A stretch of 64,000 bases of DNA from JAOUGY01 sp963792365 (GTDB lineage: Bacteria; Actinomycetota; Acidimicrobiia; Spongiisociales; ZC4RG35): positions 930,001-994,000 of the forward strand of contig CAWBVW010000001.1 in assembly GCA_963792365.1 (NCBI GenBank), in the 5' to 3' direction. Made by a program: the position numbers and the translations under genes. This document shows, piece after piece, positions 27,069-35,177 of this stretch (position 1 is its first letter; every line of letters begins with the position of its first letter). The notes under the pieces are model-generated. The model had not been told where the DNA came from. It was given only the letters and a program-made list of their open reading frames with translations, and ran no database searches.

Positions 27069-27583
27069 GGCTCGAACCGCCGCGCCACGAGTACGGCCGC
27101 CGGCCGACTCGTCTGCTCAGCCACGGCGTCCATGCGCTCGATCGCGTCGAGGTCGTCACTGCCAGCGAGTATCTCGTAAGGAACGCCCCACGCCTCGAGG
27201 AGAGGCTCTGTGTAGGTGTAGGCCGAATCGATCGGGAGCTTGCCGGCATCCGCGCCGGCGAAGCCTCGCCAGCCGACCAGCATCCGCAACGGAACGCTGG
27301 GGCCGACCCCACATCCCCTGAGCGCGTCGCCCGCCTCCATCAGCCCCGTGTTCTGGATCAGGAGGAGAGGTTTGGCCCCTCCCACCCACAGTCCGGCGGC
27401 GATGGCGATCGACTCGCCTTCCCGACACGGCACGACGAGTTCGAGGTCGGGATCGTGCTCTACAGCGGCATGGAGCAGGCGGCTCTCGGAGTCGGGAATC
27501 GACAGCACGTGGGTGAAGCCGAGTCTGCGGATCACGCCGAGTGCGGCCTTGGCGCTCGGTCCGACTGTCATTCCTCGAACCAC
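27065..27583 (-). CDS. TPP enzyme subunit, sulfopyruvate decarboxylase alpha-like
   Basis: A 172-residue protein with the N-terminal (pyrimidine-binding) TPP domain: LGFTHVLSIPDSESRLL, the cofactor-activating Glu in VVPCREGESIAIAAGLWVGG and PLLLIQNTGLMEAGDALRG. Size and pairing fit ComD, the alpha subunit of sulfopyruvate decarboxylase, which makes sulfoacetaldehyde from sulfopyruvate. The GTG at 27583 has GGGGAGC at good spacing; an ATG at 27571 sits directly on GAGGA and is less likely. It is the first gene of a four-gene operon whose promoter lies in the 254-base divergent gap before the methyltransferase at 27838. Confidence 0.8.
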   Translation of the reverse strand: MVRGMTVGPSAKAALGVIRRLGFTHVLSIPDSESRLLHAAVEHDPDLELVVPCREGESIAIAAGLWVGGAKPLLLIQNTGLMEAGDALRGCGVGPSVPLRMLVGWRGFAGADAGKLPIDSAYTYTEPLLEAWGVPYEILAGSDDLDAIERMDAVAEQTSRPAAVLVARRFEP

Positions 27584-27837
27584 TGACGCTCCCCGCTCGA
27601 TGGAACGAACGCACGTTGGGCGGCCACAGAGTCCTTTGGGGCGGATGCCGGATCATACATAACCGAAGTGTGCGCCATACGCGGCCGCTCGCAACCGCTG
27701 GTCTCGACGATTGTGGATCGGTGCCACGAAGACCGGCCCGGAGCGCCATGGCGGGTCGGAGGATCCCCGTTTGCCGGGCTCCGATGGGACATTCGCCGGT
27801 GTGGTTTGGGCGCGACCGGCGCGAGACTGGTCTCGTA

Positions 27838-28470
27838 ATGGTTGGCTCGCGGAGATCCGAGGAACATTGGGACGAGGTCTATGGGCAGCGCTCCGAGAGT
27901 CTGGGGTGGTACGAGCCGGATCCGTCAACGCTCGGGCTGGTGACGTCGCATTCCTCTCCCCGGGACTCTGTGATCGACGTCGGTGGTGGTGATGGCCGCT
28001 TGGTCGACAACCTGCTCGATCTCGGCTACGAGGATGTGACCGCGTTGGATCTGAGCGCAGTGGCACTCGATCGCGCCCGCTCCCGGCTCGGATCCCGCGC
28101 GGCAGGTGTCGGGTGGATCCACTGCGACGTGACGCTGTTCGAGCCGTACCGGACCTGGGATCTGTGGCACGACCGCGCCGTCTTCCACTTTCTCGTCGGC
28201 GAGGAGCCTCGAGATGCGTATTGCGCGGTGCTGAGACGATCCGTCGAACCGGGCGGCCTGCTCGTCGTGGCTGCGTTCGGTCTGGGTGCGCCAGAGCGGT
28301 GCGCGGGACTCCCTGTTGCTCACTTCGACGCAGACTCGCTGACGGCCGCGTTTGCCCCCCACTTCACACCCATCACTGTCCGCGGCCTTGCGCCTACACG
28401 TTCCGATGAGGGCGACCAACGGCCGTATATCGGCGGCGTCTTCAAACGAACAGGCTCAGTCGGCGACTGA
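27838..28470 (+). CDS. Class I SAM-dependent methyltransferase
   Basis: A 210-residue methyltransferase. The first residues (HWDEVYGQRSESLGWYEPDP) are typical of small TehB/thiopurine-like methyltransferases. Motif I is SVIDVGGGDGRLVDNLLDLG, followed by VTALDLSAVALDRARSRLG and the active-site strand WDLWHDRAVFHFL. The substrate is unknown. Its 3' end overlaps the convergent DUF5808 gene by 15 bases. Confidence 0.85.
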   Translation: MVGSRRSEEHWDEVYGQRSESLGWYEPDPSTLGLVTSHSSPRDSVIDVGGGDGRLVDNLLDLGYEDVTALDLSAVALDRARSRLGSRAAGVGWIHCDVTLFEPYRTWDLWHDRAVFHFLVGEEPRDAYCAVLRRSVEPGGLLVVAAFGLGAPERCAGLPVAHFDADSLTAAFAPHFTPITVRGLAPTRSDEGDQRPYIGGVFKRTGSVGD

Positions 28471-28785
28471 GCTCGAACCCCCAGAAGATCGGTATCCGGA
28501 AACGAGCTTGGTCACGGCGCCAAAATTCATGACCCACCCGACACCAAACGCCCTGCTCGACACGATGGGGCCGTCCGGGTTCCAGTAGGCCTCACGAATC
28601 CGTTCAAATGACGGCTTCCGGAAGTCATAGGGAACAAAGCCGGCGACTTTGCCATGCCAGGTTCGTTCGTCGGCCGGCTTCCGTAACTCCTGGATGACCG
28701 CAGCCACACCGAGGCCCGCAAGCACCAGCTTCCAGAGATCCTTCAAGTTCGGGCCTTTTCGCTGCTCTGCGCTCTTGTGTGCCAT
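28456..28785 (-). CDS. DUF5808-like protein
   Basis: A 109-residue protein with one hydrophobic segment near residues 18-30 (LWKLVLAGLGVAAVIQEL). A C-terminal block, FVPYDFRKPSFERIREAYWN, then PDGPIVSSRAFGVGWVMNFG, matches the DUF5808 pattern (G-x-P-Y-D-F-R-x-P-T...W-N-P-D-x-P...F-G-x-G-W-x-x-N). In larger proteins this block follows membrane segments; here it stands almost alone. The function is unknown. The ATG at 28785 was chosen because upstream codons belong to the repeat region. Confidence 0.75.
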   Translation of the reverse strand: MAHKSAEQRKGPNLKDLWKLVLAGLGVAAVIQELRKPADERTWHGKVAGFVPYDFRKPSFERIREAYWNPDGPIVSSRAFGVGWVMNFGAVTKLVSGYRSSGGSSSVAD

Positions 28786-28879
28786 GTACTGGAGCGTACC
28801 CCTGATCGGAAACAGTGGATCGGGCCATTCTTCGGCAACCCCAACCGAAGGCCCCCGGAGCGTCGCGCGGCCAGAGAGT

Positions 28880-29143
28880 GTCCCCCGAAGGAGTCCTGTC
28901 GCGCGACCGTGCGACACAGGTGCCTTCCCTTGACTGTCGTCGCCGGTCGCGTGCGGCGACCTAACCGAGTTTGCTGCGCAAACTCGACCCAACACCACAC
29001 GAGCCGTGGGACCCAATCGGCGCTCCGCTGGTCAACCGTGAGGTGTTTCCTGAGATTGTGTACCCCCGGCGGTGTCCTGTCGCGGGGGTTGCGAAAGGAC
29101 ACCGAAGGGGCGACAGGCTGTCGGGAGGCAGCCAGGGGGAATC
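28880..29143. repeat. Dispersed intergenic repeat, copy 2
   Basis: This shares three blocks with copy 1 at 19.3-19.5 kb. TCCTGTCGCGCGAC with GGTGCCTTCCCT lies at 28893-28930. CTGGTCAACCGTGAGGTGT is at 29028-29046. A GACAGGCTG...GGCAGCCAGGGGG block occupies 29110-29143. Between the second and third blocks lies a hairpin, GGTGTCCT (29071-29078) with AGGACACC (29096-29103). The repeat occupies the 460-base gap between the DUF5808 gene and the next methyltransferase, and no protein gene is seen in it. Confidence 0.75.
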
Positions 29144-29248
29144 CGCACCTGAAGCGTCGCATCAAGACGCGACAGGACACTCCGTCTCAAACCGCGGCAA
29201 TCACCACGATGTGTCGTCATACGCGTTTGCCTTGACCACAATCTGCAG

Positions 29249-29797
29249 ATGGATGAGTCACCGTGGTCCAGGCTTCGCAGTGAGATCTATGCGTTCTTCG
29301 GACGCAATCCGAGGTCGAATCGAGACCTGCCATCGACTGCCGATCTCGGCGAATCGCAGGTGGTGCTCGACATCGGCTGTGGACCGGGGGCGGCGGTCCG
29401 GGCGGCGGCACCGTTCGTGTCGCGAGCGGTCGGGACCGACCGCAGCACAGCGATGGTGGAGATCGCCAAGCGTCGGTCAAGAGACGTCGCGAACGTCGAG
29501 TTCGCGGTGGGCGGCGCGGAGCAGCTTCCGTTCCCAGACGAGACCTTCGACAGGGTCTGGACGATCCACTCGTTTCACCACTGGGAGGACAAGACACGAG
29601 GGATGGGCGAGGCCCTCCGCGTTCTGCGGCCGGGGGGCCGACTCTTGATCGTCGAGAGCGAAACCAAGGGTTCACACGGTTTCGACAGAGCCGAGGCCGA
29701 GGAGGTCGCCGCCGAGCTCCGGGCGATCGGATTCGACGAGGCCGCGGTGTCGAAGCCACATCGACAGCTCGTCGTCACAGGTGTCCTCAAACCCTGA
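29249..29797 (+). CDS. Small class I SAM-dependent methyltransferase
   Basis: A 182-residue methyltransferase. Motif I is QVVLDIGCGPGAAVRAAAPF, then GTDRSTAMVEIAKRR, FAVGGAEQLPFPDETFDRVW and the LRPGGRLLIVES strand. The substrate is unknown. It reads towards the LigD-like gene, with 10 bases between the two stops. Confidence 0.85.
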   Translation: MDESPWSRLRSEIYAFFGRNPRSNRDLPSTADLGESQVVLDIGCGPGAAVRAAAPFVSRAVGTDRSTAMVEIAKRRSRDVANVEFAVGGAEQLPFPDETFDRVWTIHSFHHWEDKTRGMGEALRVLRPGGRLLIVESETKGSHGFDRAEAEEVAAELRAIGFDEAAVSKPHRQLVVTGVLKP

Positions 29798-29807
29798 GCC
29801 GGCGCGA

Positions 29808-30797
29808 TCACGGGCGTGGTGGTGTTTCCCAGTCCTGACCCCACCAGCTCCGCCGCCCTCGGGGCTTGCCGAAGCTGGCCGGCCACGGTTCGCCCGCCAG
29901 TTCACCGGCCTCATCGCGGCCCGCCAGCTCGAGGAGTGGCGCGAGGTCGAAAGCGACGTCGTCGATCGGCTCCATCAGGTCACCCACAGCCTCGTACCGC
30001 TGCGCAAAGGAGTCCATCGGGAAGTCGGAGAGCTGAGCGTCTGGAACCTCGTCCCAGCGCAGCGGCGCCGAGACCCATCCGGTTGGACGTACCGAGTAGG
30101 CGCTTGCAACCGTCCGATCCCTGCTGTTCTGGTTGTAGTCGATGAACACTCCGTGCCGGTTCTCCTTCCACCATTCGGTGGTGACCAGATCGGGCCGGCG
30201 ACGTGCCACCTCCCGCCCGAACGCCAGCGCCGCACGCCGTACGTCGAGGAACGAGTATCGCGGCTCGATCCGGACGTAGATGTGTATGCCCTTGGATCCT
30301 GAGGTCTTGGGGTACCCCGTCAGATCGTGATCATGGAGCACCTCGTCGACGAGCAGAGCTGTCGCCTGGACGTCGGACCACGTTGCCTCTGGTGTTGGGT
30401 CGAGGTCGATGCGGAGTTCGTCGGGAGACTCCACGTGCTCGACCCTGGTGGGCCAGGGGTTCAGATCCACGCAGTTGAGCTGTGCCATCCAGATCACGTC
30501 GTACGGCGTGCGCGGCACGAAATATCCAGCGGTGCGCCCGGAGGGAAACTCCACAAAGTGTCGTTCCGACGCAGTCTTCGGTGCCCGCTTCTGAAAAAAC
30601 GGCGTCTCCCCCACGCCTTTCGGCCAGCGCTTCAACATCGTCGGCCGGCCGAACACGCCTGCGAGCGCACCGTCGACACAGGTCAGGAAGTGCTCCACCA
30701 CGTCCAGCTTCGTCCACCCCTGCTCGGGGAACATCACCTTGCCCGGATGGGTGATCGTGATCTCTTCGCCGGCGACCTCTACGGTGACCTCGTCCAT
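29808..30797 (-). CDS. LigD-type DNA polymerase domain protein (NHEJ PrimPol)
   Basis: A 329-residue stand-alone polymerase domain of the LigD/PrimPol family, which fills gaps and adds nucleotides during non-homologous end joining. The metal ligands are Asp131 and Asp133 in RIDLDPTPE and Asp220 in GVFIDYNQN. SGSKGIHIYV carries the catalytic His. The N-terminus (ITHPGKVMFPEQGWTKLDVV) and SAYSVRPTGWVSAPLRWDEV are also canonical. No ligase or nuclease domain is attached, and no Ku gene is in the window. It lies 22 bases downstream of the TIR gene on the same strand, so the two are probably cotranscribed. Confidence 0.9.
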   Translation of the reverse strand: MDEVTVEVAGEEITITHPGKVMFPEQGWTKLDVVEHFLTCVDGALAGVFGRPTMLKRWPKGVGETPFFQKRAPKTASERHFVEFPSGRTAGYFVPRTPYDVIWMAQLNCVDLNPWPTRVEHVESPDELRIDLDPTPEATWSDVQATALLVDEVLHDHDLTGYPKTSGSKGIHIYVRIEPRYSFLDVRRAALAFGREVARRRPDLVTTEWWKENRHGVFIDYNQNSRDRTVASAYSVRPTGWVSAPLRWDEVPDAQLSDFPMDSFAQRYEAVGDLMEPIDDVAFDLAPLLELAGRDEAGELAGEPWPASFGKPRGRRSWWGQDWETPPRP

Positions 30798-30819
30798 GTT
30801 CCGATCTAGCGATCAGGAC

Positions 30820-32679
30820 TTAGGGCAGCTCGATTCGGATCATACTGATGGTCGTGGATTCCTCATCGCCATCGTCGAACTTGATGTGGATCGATTCGCC
30901 CTCGCGTCGATCCACCTGACCTGGGTAGTAACTGTCGAGACCCCCGTAGCGGGCGGACACGCGAGTTCCGACGCCGATCTCAATGGGAGCCAGCTCCTCT
31001 TGGCTCACCAGCGACTCGTCGCCGTCGTCGAACCTGACGTCGTAGTCATCGCCGTCCATCCCGACGATGGTGCCCGGGTAGTAGAAGGAATCGTCCCACA
31101 GGGCGAAGACCCGCTGCCCGATCCCCCAATCGGCGATCGCACGAGGTGCGGGTGATCGGGCCGGGATGCCGTGTCGCTCCCTGATGAGCGCCTGGAGTGA
31201 CTGCAGCAGTGCTGCGGCAGGTTCCGCCTTCAAAGAGTTGTATGACAGGTCATCACCCAACGCAACCTCGTGGGCGCCGGCCTGCTCCACGCGCAAAGTT
31301 GCGAACGTTTCGTAATCCACCTCGTGAGATCCGGTCGATACCGACAGCGAAGCGTTCTTGAACCACATCGAACGAACGCCGAACGCCAACCCTACCTTCG
31401 CCGACCCGAATGCTGTCTCGTCGATCAATCCGAGGATGGGTTCGTCACGGGGAACTCCATAGCGCTCGTAGGCGCTGTCCGTCTTGCGGTCGGGAATGTC
31501 AGGAGCAACGAACAGCGCGTCGGGGAGTTCCGAGAAGCCCAACAGCAAGGCCGTCAGGTCGGCGATCCACGATTCCTCGGTCCCACGAGCAGCTTCTGCA
31601 GCGATCGCCGCTTGCTCGGCTTGGTTGGCCGCGGCCACCTCCTGGGTGCGCCGCGCCGATGCATCTTCCTCAGCCTGGAGTGCCGCGGCCGCCTGTTGGG
31701 CTCGCAGCGTCTCGGCTTCCTGTTCGGCCCGCTGGGCCGCCTCTCTCCGCTCGGCCTCGTGTTCCTTCGCTCTCTCCTGAGCACGGATCGCTTCCGCCTC
31801 TTGCTCCTGCTGCGTCTGCGTGGCAGCAGCCGCATCCCGAGCCGCCTTCTCCGACTCCAGGCGAGCCGCAACCCGCTCCACGAGACCGACGACGTCGTCG
31901 TCCTTCAGACCGAGCTTCGCCTTACGCTTCTTCAGCTCCTCCTGCGTCTTCTGATCGAAGGGCAGTCCAACATCGTTGATCGCAAACTCGAGCTCGGCTT
32001 CGTACGCCCTGATCTTCTCGAGCTCGGCATCGTGCCGTCTCATCTCGTTGTCTTCGATCTCTTTGGCGACCTTCTCTGAGAGCCCGAGGCGCGTCCGTTC
32101 CTCTTCGAGGCTTCGCCGCTCATAGGGACTGATCACGTCGTCATCGGACAATGCTTCGGCAACGCGCATGCGATAGTCGGCCTCGTCGGCGCGCCGCTGC
32201 TCGTGTTCACGCTCGATTTCCTCGACGACTTCTTCCAATTCCTTGGCGACGGCGCGTATGGCAGCATCTTCATTCGGCCAGTAGTTGTCTTCGGCTCCGA
32301 TGTTGGCGACCCACCGCTCGAACCGAGGGATTGCGTGGATGTTCTCGATCCCGAACAGCTTCTTCCATGTCGTTTCGCGCAACAACACGGGGATGATTCG
32401 AGGTGGAAACTCCTCCTCCTGCACGCGCTTCAGAGCGGCTGGGAGTTCCTGTGTCGTGACAAAATCGGATGTGAGGAAGTCACGGCTGATCAGCAGCAGG
32501 ATGATATCCGCAGATGCGAGGGCTTCCTCGATCTCGCTCTGCCACGCATCGCCAGGCTTGATCTCACGATCGGCCCAAACGGTGATGCCGAGGAGTAGGA
32601 GCTCGGCTGTGATCTTGCGCTGCCACTCATAGTCCACGTGCGAGTAAGACAGAAAGATCCTGAGCGATTCGTGCGCCAT
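30820..32679 (-). CDS. TIR-domain protein with coiled coil, PH-like and tandem Tudor-like domains
   Basis: A 619-residue protein. Residues 6-130 are a TIR domain: RIFLSYSHVDYEW, WADREIKPGDAWQSEIEEAL and ADIILLLISRDFLTSDF. Glu49 or Glu51 is a candidate NADase residue. Residues about 170-270 hold two related helical segments (ISPYERRSLEEERTRLGL and KTQEELKKRKAKLGLKDD). Residues 275-368 are an Ala/Glu/Gln-rich coiled coil. Residues about 375-500 resemble a bacterial PH-like domain (EPILGLIDETAFGSAKVGLA). The end has two Tudor/agenet-like repeats (GQRVFALWDDSFYYPGTIVG 521-540, VSARYGGLDSYYPGQVD 574-590, each with F-D-D-G-D). The ATG at 32679 follows AGAGG. The layout fits a sensor-oligomeriser-effector; this is inference. 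Confidence 0.85.
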   Translation of the reverse strand: MAHESLRIFLSYSHVDYEWQRKITAELLLLGITVWADREIKPGDAWQSEIEEALASADIILLLISRDFLTSDFVTTQELPAALKRVQEEEFPPRIIPVLLRETTWKKLFGIENIHAIPRFERWVANIGAEDNYWPNEDAAIRAVAKELEEVVEEIEREHEQRRADEADYRMRVAEALSDDDVISPYERRSLEEERTRLGLSEKVAKEIEDNEMRRHDAELEKIRAYEAELEFAINDVGLPFDQKTQEELKKRKAKLGLKDDDVVGLVERVAARLESEKAARDAAAATQTQQEQEAEAIRAQERAKEHEAERREAAQRAEQEAETLRAQQAAAALQAEEDASARRTQEVAAANQAEQAAIAAEAARGTEESWIADLTALLLGFSELPDALFVAPDIPDRKTDSAYERYGVPRDEPILGLIDETAFGSAKVGLAFGVRSMWFKNASLSVSTGSHEVDYETFATLRVEQAGAHEVALGDDLSYNSLKAEPAAALLQSLQALIRERHGIPARSPAPRAIADWGIGQRVFALWDDSFYYPGTIVGMDGDDYDVRFDDGDESLVSQEELAPIEIGVGTRVSARYGGLDSYYPGQVDRREGESIHIKFDDGDEESTTISMIRIELP

Positions 32680-32988
32680 TCTGAGCCTCTGATGGGTTGC
32701 CTGCGGAGCGCGCGTTTCAGCACGAGCCTTGTCGGCGACTCTACAGCTCGACACTCATCCGCGCCCCCGAGCCTCACGTATGACTTTCGATCGAGTGGGT
32801 CCAATGCTCGAGGAGACGCCTGGGCTCGAGCGGCCTCTGCGCTAGATCCGCGGTCGGTCTGTCTCTGGCATTCACATCTATTCGGTGAAGTCGTGCCGGG
32901 AAATGGACGGGACCAGGCGGAGGTCTTCGCAACGGTCTGCATGAGAAGGTGGTGCCATCCAAGTTGGCGGGGTCGAACGCGGCCGGCG
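32680..32988. other. Intergenic region upstream of the TIR gene
   Basis: About 310 bases between the toroid gene stop (32989) and the TIR start (32679), both on the minus strand. The TIR promoter should be here. No convincing open frame or hairpin was seen. Confidence 0.4.
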
Positions 32989-33924
32989 TCAGCTGGAGCG
33001 GTCCCACCAATCGAGCACCCGGAGGGCACGAAGTGTGTTCCAGCGGCTCGGCGCACCCCGGTCTTCAACGTCGAAGAGGACGCGACCCGGATGAATGCGA
33101 TCGAGCAGCCATCGGCCGTCGAACTGCCGTTTCGATCGGACGAGCTCCACGGCGTCAGCCATTCGAGGGTCCGGGTCGGCGTCCGAACGCCGGAAGTAGT
33201 CGAGGGCACGCAAGACGTCGTAGTGCCAGTAGAACGGGAACCCGAACTCGAGGTAGGCCGGGTCGACGACGCCACCTGTGCTCTGGCGCCGAAAGAGATC
33301 TCGGGAGAGGAGATACTCCTCGCCACTGCGTCGCGCCACCCGGACCTCATTGGATTCGCCGGTCGCCCGCTCGAACTCGAGCAGCCCATCGAGCACGTTG
33401 ATCGTCGTGTCGATCGAGGATCGAACGGATCCGTTTTCGGCCTCACAGTTCCAACCGCCATCGTCGAGCCGCTCATCCAGGATCCGTTCGACGATCGGCG
33501 CCACATCCACGCCGAAGTAGGCGCCGGTCTCGATCGTCCTGCCGTTGATGCACGGCTCGACCTCGCCATCGAAGTATCGCTGCCCGTCGTGTTCCCAGCG
33601 CCCGTTCTTGGCAACGAGGGCGATCGCCCTGCGAGCGGACTCCGAAGCCGGATCCAGCCCGAGAATCTGCAGAGTCTGCAGCGTGTGCATCGTGGCCGTC
33701 CACGGCTGACCGGGCTCACCGCCCCGGTACGCCCTTGGGAAGCAGGCGCCGCCGTCCCACAGGCCGTCGGGATCCTCCAGGCCCAAGAGGCGAGCACCCC
33801 ATCCCTCGTACTCGACCCGTGCTCGTTCGGCGGCCACTTCAGCCGGAGGTGAATCCTGAAGGTCGGCCATCACCTGCCAGCGGACGGCAGGATCTCCGTC
33901 GAGAAGCCAGTCGATCACGTTCAT
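32989..33924 (-). CDS. Alpha/alpha-toroid protein, prenyltransferase/squalene-oxidase repeat-like
   Basis: A 311-residue protein whose repeats resemble the alpha/alpha barrel of terpene cyclases and protein prenyltransferases. TMHTLQTLQILGLDPASESA, GGWNCEAENGSVRSSIDTTI and DVLRALDYFRRSDAD are helical-hairpin units with the Gly-Trp-Asn phrase typical of this fold. It lacks the DxDD motif of squalene-hopene cyclases, so a cyclase role is doubtful. The N-terminus (WLLDGDPAVRWQVMADLQ) reads like a HEAT-type helix. A decayed second copy lies at 4773-5643. The role is unknown. Confidence 0.75.
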   Translation of the reverse strand: MNVIDWLLDGDPAVRWQVMADLQDSPPAEVAAERARVEYEGWGARLLGLEDPDGLWDGGACFPRAYRGGEPGQPWTATMHTLQTLQILGLDPASESARRAIALVAKNGRWEHDGQRYFDGEVEPCINGRTIETGAYFGVDVAPIVERILDERLDDGGWNCEAENGSVRSSIDTTINVLDGLLEFERATGESNEVRVARRSGEEYLLSRDLFRRQSTGGVVDPAYLEFGFPFYWHYDVLRALDYFRRSDADPDPRMADAVELVRSKRQFDGRWLLDRIHPGRVLFDVEDRGAPSRWNTLRALRVLDWWDRSS

Positions 33925-34071
33925 CCGCGCAGCCTACGTCTGGTTGCGGACCACCGGCTTCCGGGAAGGGCGGCAGCCGAAAGGCAAAGGCATGTGGCGT
34001 TTCCGCCTCGTGCACGTCCGGGTCTTCGCACCAGGGTTCCTTGGCTCCGGCTCGGCTGGGAACGATGTCGG

Positions 34072-34536
34072 CTACGTCAGGAGATCATCGGCTCGACGTC
34101 GGATATCCTCGAACACCGAGATGGCTTGCTCGGATTTTCCCTGAGCGCTGGTGTCCGCCCAGTCGGAGGTTGCCGACTGCACCCAGCGGCCGTACTCGAC
34201 GAGCATGGTGCCGTACTCGAGGAGGAACTCCCCGGCCAGGGCGATCAGGTGATATCGCTGCGGGAACTCGGTGCCCGACTCCAGATACACGGTCGCACGC
34301 CGTCGGACCACCTCGAGCACTGTGCGCCCGTCTGCTTCGACCCCGGCAGCCATGGCTCTGAGATCTTCCATCGACCCGTATTCGGCGAAGAACAGCCGCC
34401 CGAGCATCTCGGATTCGATCTTGGTCGATGACGGCTCCCGATCCGCCAGCCAATCTCGAAGTGCGTGGAGGCCTTTGTCCGTGATGGTGTACCGGACGCG
34501 TCGCCGACCGACAATCTCGTGGCGTATCTGGGACGG
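34072..34536 (-). pseudogene. PadR-family regulator lacking its DNA-binding N-terminus
   Basis: The frame covers the end of the winged helix (RRRVRYTITDKGLHALRDWL) and the C-terminal PadR helices (SEMLGRLFFAEYGSMEDLRA...LEYGTMLVEYGRWV). The recognition helices that normally precede R-R-x-Y-x-I-T are missing; upstream the frame runs into the divergent SnoaL-like gene starting at 34542. The product would not bind DNA as a normal PadR. The break probably came from an insertion or deletion that joined this 3' part to the neighbouring gene. Confidence 0.65.
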
Positions 34537-34541
34537 CAGCC

Positions 34542-34973
34542 ATGATCCCTGGAGAGACCCTTTCCCCGCACACCACAAGGGCGGCCGCTCGCAACAACGA
34601 AGCCCTGGTCCGAGCGATGATCGATGCCTTCCGGGCCGGCGACCTCGCCGCTGTCGCTGCGAGCTTCGCGCCGGACGGGATCTGGGACCTTCCAGGGCGA
34701 GGCCTCCTCGCCGGCAAGTACGAGGGACCGGAGGAGATCACCAGTTTCCTCGCCCGCGCCCACCAGCTGTCGGGCGGTACCTTGCGACTCCAGGTGCTCG
34801 ACGTGCTCTCGAGCCCGAAGGGAGCAGCGCACCTGCAACGGGTCACCGCCGAGAAGCCTGATGCCACGCTCGACTGTGTCGAGACGCTCGTCCACGAGAT
34901 CGAGGACGGTCACATAACCCGCACATATCACCGGCCAGACGCTCACGCGCTCGACGACTTCTTTGGCGCCTGA
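34542..34973 (+). CDS. SnoaL/NTF2-like protein
   Basis: A 143-residue single-domain protein of the SnoaL-like (NTF2 fold) type. NNEALVRAMIDAFRAGDLAA, FAPDGIWDLPGRGLLAGKYE and ITSFLARAHQLSGG follow the family pattern (N-x-x-x-V-R-x-x-x-x-A-F-x-x-G-D...G-x-Y-x-G...I-x-x-F). It could be an isomerase, cyclase or ligand binder. The start at 34542 abuts the truncated PadR gene, so its original promoter may have been altered. A hairpin follows at 35000. Confidence 0.75.
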   Translation: MIPGETLSPHTTRAAARNNEALVRAMIDAFRAGDLAAVAASFAPDGIWDLPGRGLLAGKYEGPEEITSFLARAHQLSGGTLRLQVLDVLSSPKGAAHLQRVTAEKPDATLDCVETLVHEIEDGHITRTYHRPDAHALDDFFGA

Positions 34974-34999
34974 GCCCGATCTCGGGCCAAACCGGCAAC

Positions 35000-35030
35000 G
35001 TGAAGGGAATGAACAGTTCATCCCCTTCAC
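35000..35030 (+). terminator. Terminator after the SnoaL-like gene
   Basis: GTGAAGGGAATGAAC pairs with GTTCATCCCCTTCAC across one base, with one mismatch, 26 bases after the stop at 34973. Confidence 0.6.
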
Positions 35031-35177
35031 CGGTCGTTTCGTGCGCCGCCGGCTCGGAGACCGCGATCGATGGCGGGAATCGCCGACCGCCATCTCCGAG
35101 TCGAACAAGGCTTCGGTATCGCCGAGGCTGGTTCCTTGGATGTCACCCCTTGCACCCCATTGGTTCGTCTCAATGAC

